Assembly (NCBI RefSeq): GCF_002699205.1
Contig: NZ_PABT01000023.1
Span: forward strand, 109,753-173,752
DNA: 64,000 bases
Direction of reading: 5' to 3'
DNA from: Allomuricauda sp.
GTDB lineage: Bacteria > Bacteroidota > Bacteroidia > Flavobacteriales > Flavobacteriaceae
The translations under genes and the position numbers were made by a program. The notes beneath the pieces are model-generated. The model did no database searches, had not been told where the DNA came from, and saw nothing but the letters and a program-made list of their open reading frames with translations. Of this stretch, positions 63,165 through 64,000 are shown in pieces. Numbering within the stretch: position 1 is the first letter of the stretch; each line of letters starts with the position of its first letter.

Positions 63165-63749
63165 ATGAAAAGGCAATCAACAAATGGTAAGACAAAGAAA
63201 GGAACCGGTGGTTATTCCAATATCACGGTAAAGAAAGAAACGGCCACACGTTTTCGCAGCTATTCCAAAAAGTTCAACAAATCCCATAGCGAGGTGTTGG
63301 ATGGAATGTTGAGTTACTTCAAGGAGAACCATCTTGACCCTTTTGGTGAGGGAACAAAGATCATTCTTGACAGTATCAAAAAATTGGAGGTGAAGATGAT
63401 GAAAAAGTTCGATAGGATCATTGCCATTATCAAGAACATGGAAAAAACCAGTATCCGGCCCACCTATGAAATGGTTTTGATCCTGTATGAGGCCTATGTA
63501 AAGGATGGGAGAAAACCCAGATCTGAACCTGTCCAGATTCAGGAAGAACGAATGGATTTTTTGGAGCCAAGAAATACCGTTCCAAAAGTGGAGCATGATA
63601 GAATATTGCATGAATTCAAAGAATATAAAAAGCATTGCAATGAAATGCTCAACAGCGTTGAAAAGGTGGAGCCAATGATGGGAAAGCCCTATCTCAGGCT
63701 CAATATGGGCATCGGGGATTTTGAAAAATTAAAGTACCATTTAAGATAA
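63165..63749 (+). CDS. BfmA/BtgA-like mobilisation protein
   Basis: 194 residues, basic. The N-terminal YSNITVKKETATRFRSYSKKFNKSHSEVLDGMLSYF looks like a ribbon-helix-helix DNA-binding region, as in the BfmA/BtgA relaxosome accessory proteins of Bacteroides mobilisable elements; the middle is helical and coiled-coil prone (KIILDSIKKLEVKMMKKF). It probably binds the transfer origin, perhaps the repeats just upstream, and recruits the relaxase encoded next (5 bp downstream). Confidence 0.8.
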   Translation: MKRQSTNGKTKKGTGGYSNITVKKETATRFRSYSKKFNKSHSEVLDGMLSYFKENHLDPFGEGTKIILDSIKKLEVKMMKKFDRIIAIIKNMEKTSIRPTYEMVLILYEAYVKDGRKPRSEPVQIQEERMDFLEPRNTVPKVEHDRILHEFKEYKKHCNEMLNSVEKVEPMMGKPYLRLNMGIGDFEKLKYHLR

Positions 63750-63754
63750 CGACA

Positions 63755-64000
63755 ATGTACCTTACCATCTCAGCACAGAAAATGGGCAGTACCTACAACT
63801 CCAGTGTAGGGAACTATGTGGACTATCTGGAAAAGGAAAACGAGGATAGGTCGCCCGAACTCAGGGAGGAATTCTTTGACCAAGAGAACGACAGCGTAAG
63901 CCCTCAAACGGTCATTGATGAAATTGATGCCAATACCGCCAAACTTAGGCAGAAGGACCCGAAATTCTATTCTATAGTGGTCAGTCCCAACCAAAGGGAA
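63755..64000 (+). CDS. MobB/DUF5712-like relaxase, N-terminal part (continues outside window)
   Basis: 82 residues are visible from the ATG at 63755: YLTISAQKMGSTYNSSVGNY, VDYLEKENEDRSPELREEFF, and TAKLRQKDPKFYSIVVSPNQ at the end. The FYSIVVSPNQ strand resembles the core strand of relaxases that start nicking at oriT, and the neighbour on the 5' side is a BfmA-like protein. Too little is present to see the metal-binding histidines, so the call rests on N-terminal resemblance and context. Confidence 0.7.
   Translation, partial: MYLTISAQKMGSTYNSSVGNYVDYLEKENEDRSPELREEFFDQENDSVSPQTVIDEIDANTAKLRQKDPKFYSIVVSPNQRE

Larger units (their letters stand above)
61440..64000. mobile_element. Left end of an integrative mobilisable/conjugative element at tRNA-Pro
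   Basis: Immediately after tRNA-Pro come a terminator, a tyrosine integrase, a repeat-rich non-coding region, a BfmA/BtgA-like mobilisation gene and the start of a MobB-like relaxase gene. This order (tRNA, int, mob) is that of integrative elements of Bacteroidota. The far end and the duplicated tRNA tail that would mark the other junction are outside the window, so whether it is an IME or a full ICE cannot be decided. Confidence 0.78.

Noticed and set aside
62980..63168. 62-residue reading frame between the integrase and the BfmA-like gene
   Set aside because: Starts from TTG inside the terminator tail, has no recognisable motif, and covers the direct-repeat cluster; more likely non-coding.

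Overview
This window comes from a member of the Bacteroidota, almost certainly family Flavobacteriaceae. The evidence is a SusC/SusD pair, gldI, a giant protein with a type IX (type B) sorting domain, DUF6503/DUF3810/DUF5683/DUF6122 family proteins, Bacteroidota-type promoters (TAnnTTTG at -7) and a CTnDOT-like integrase. A Muricauda/Allomuricauda-like marine genus is my guess and is not proven by the sequence.

Layout. 1-11.7 kb: a mostly minus-strand housekeeping region holding the partial RelA/SpoT gene, an M48 protease, a TrmH-type methyltransferase, a DUF6503 lipoprotein, a tandem pair of amidohydrolase-like proteins, a DUF3810 protein, a cyclophilin-FKBP fusion lipoprotein, gldI and a DHH phosphoesterase. 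11.7-21.7 kb: a PhoD-like phosphatase, ndk, a DUF721 (DciA-like) gene, a lipocalin-like lipoprotein and recF; then a plus-strand run of TPR protein, ribH, a small membrane protein, mutL, two rhomboid proteases and an EEP-family protein. 21.7-27.5 kb: a minus-strand operon parA-parB-DUF5683-dapB-lepB-wbqC-like-DUF6122, the last gene split by a +1 frameshift at a T7 run. 27.5-35.7 kb: propionyl-CoA metabolism in two divergent blocks, udk-ftsB-like-methylmalonyl-CoA mutase small and large subunits (minus) and biotin carrier-biotin carboxylase-carboxyltransferase (plus). A Bcr/CflA-type MFS gene follows.

36.9-51.7 kb is the most coherent accessory region: a peptidoglycan amino-sugar salvage locus laid out like a polysaccharide utilisation locus. 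A minus-strand operon carries a NagB-LmbE fusion, SusC, SusD, a GHL10 (DUF187) lipoprotein, a GNAT acetyltransferase, an AmpG-like permease, a NagZ-type GH3, a SAM methyltransferase and AnmK. A divergent unit carries a DeoR-type regulator and MurQ. Between them lies an array of TGCA-centred repeats spaced about 10 bp apart. The inferred flow is capture and import of glycan fragments, cleavage to GlcNAc and anhydroMurNAc, phosphorylation, ether cleavage, then deacetylation/deamination to fructose-6-phosphate.

51.7-61.3 kb: a PQQ-type sugar dehydrogenase lipoprotein and a 2769-residue SprB-repeat adhesin with a T9SS type B sorting domain. 61.3-64 kb: tRNA-Pro(GGG), then the left end of an integrative mobilisable/conjugative element (tyrosine integrase, a repeat-rich candidate transfer-origin region, a BfmA/BtgA-like mobilisation protein and the start of a MobB/DUF5712-like relaxase). 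The element continues past the window. All function calls come from reading protein motifs by eye; no database search was run.
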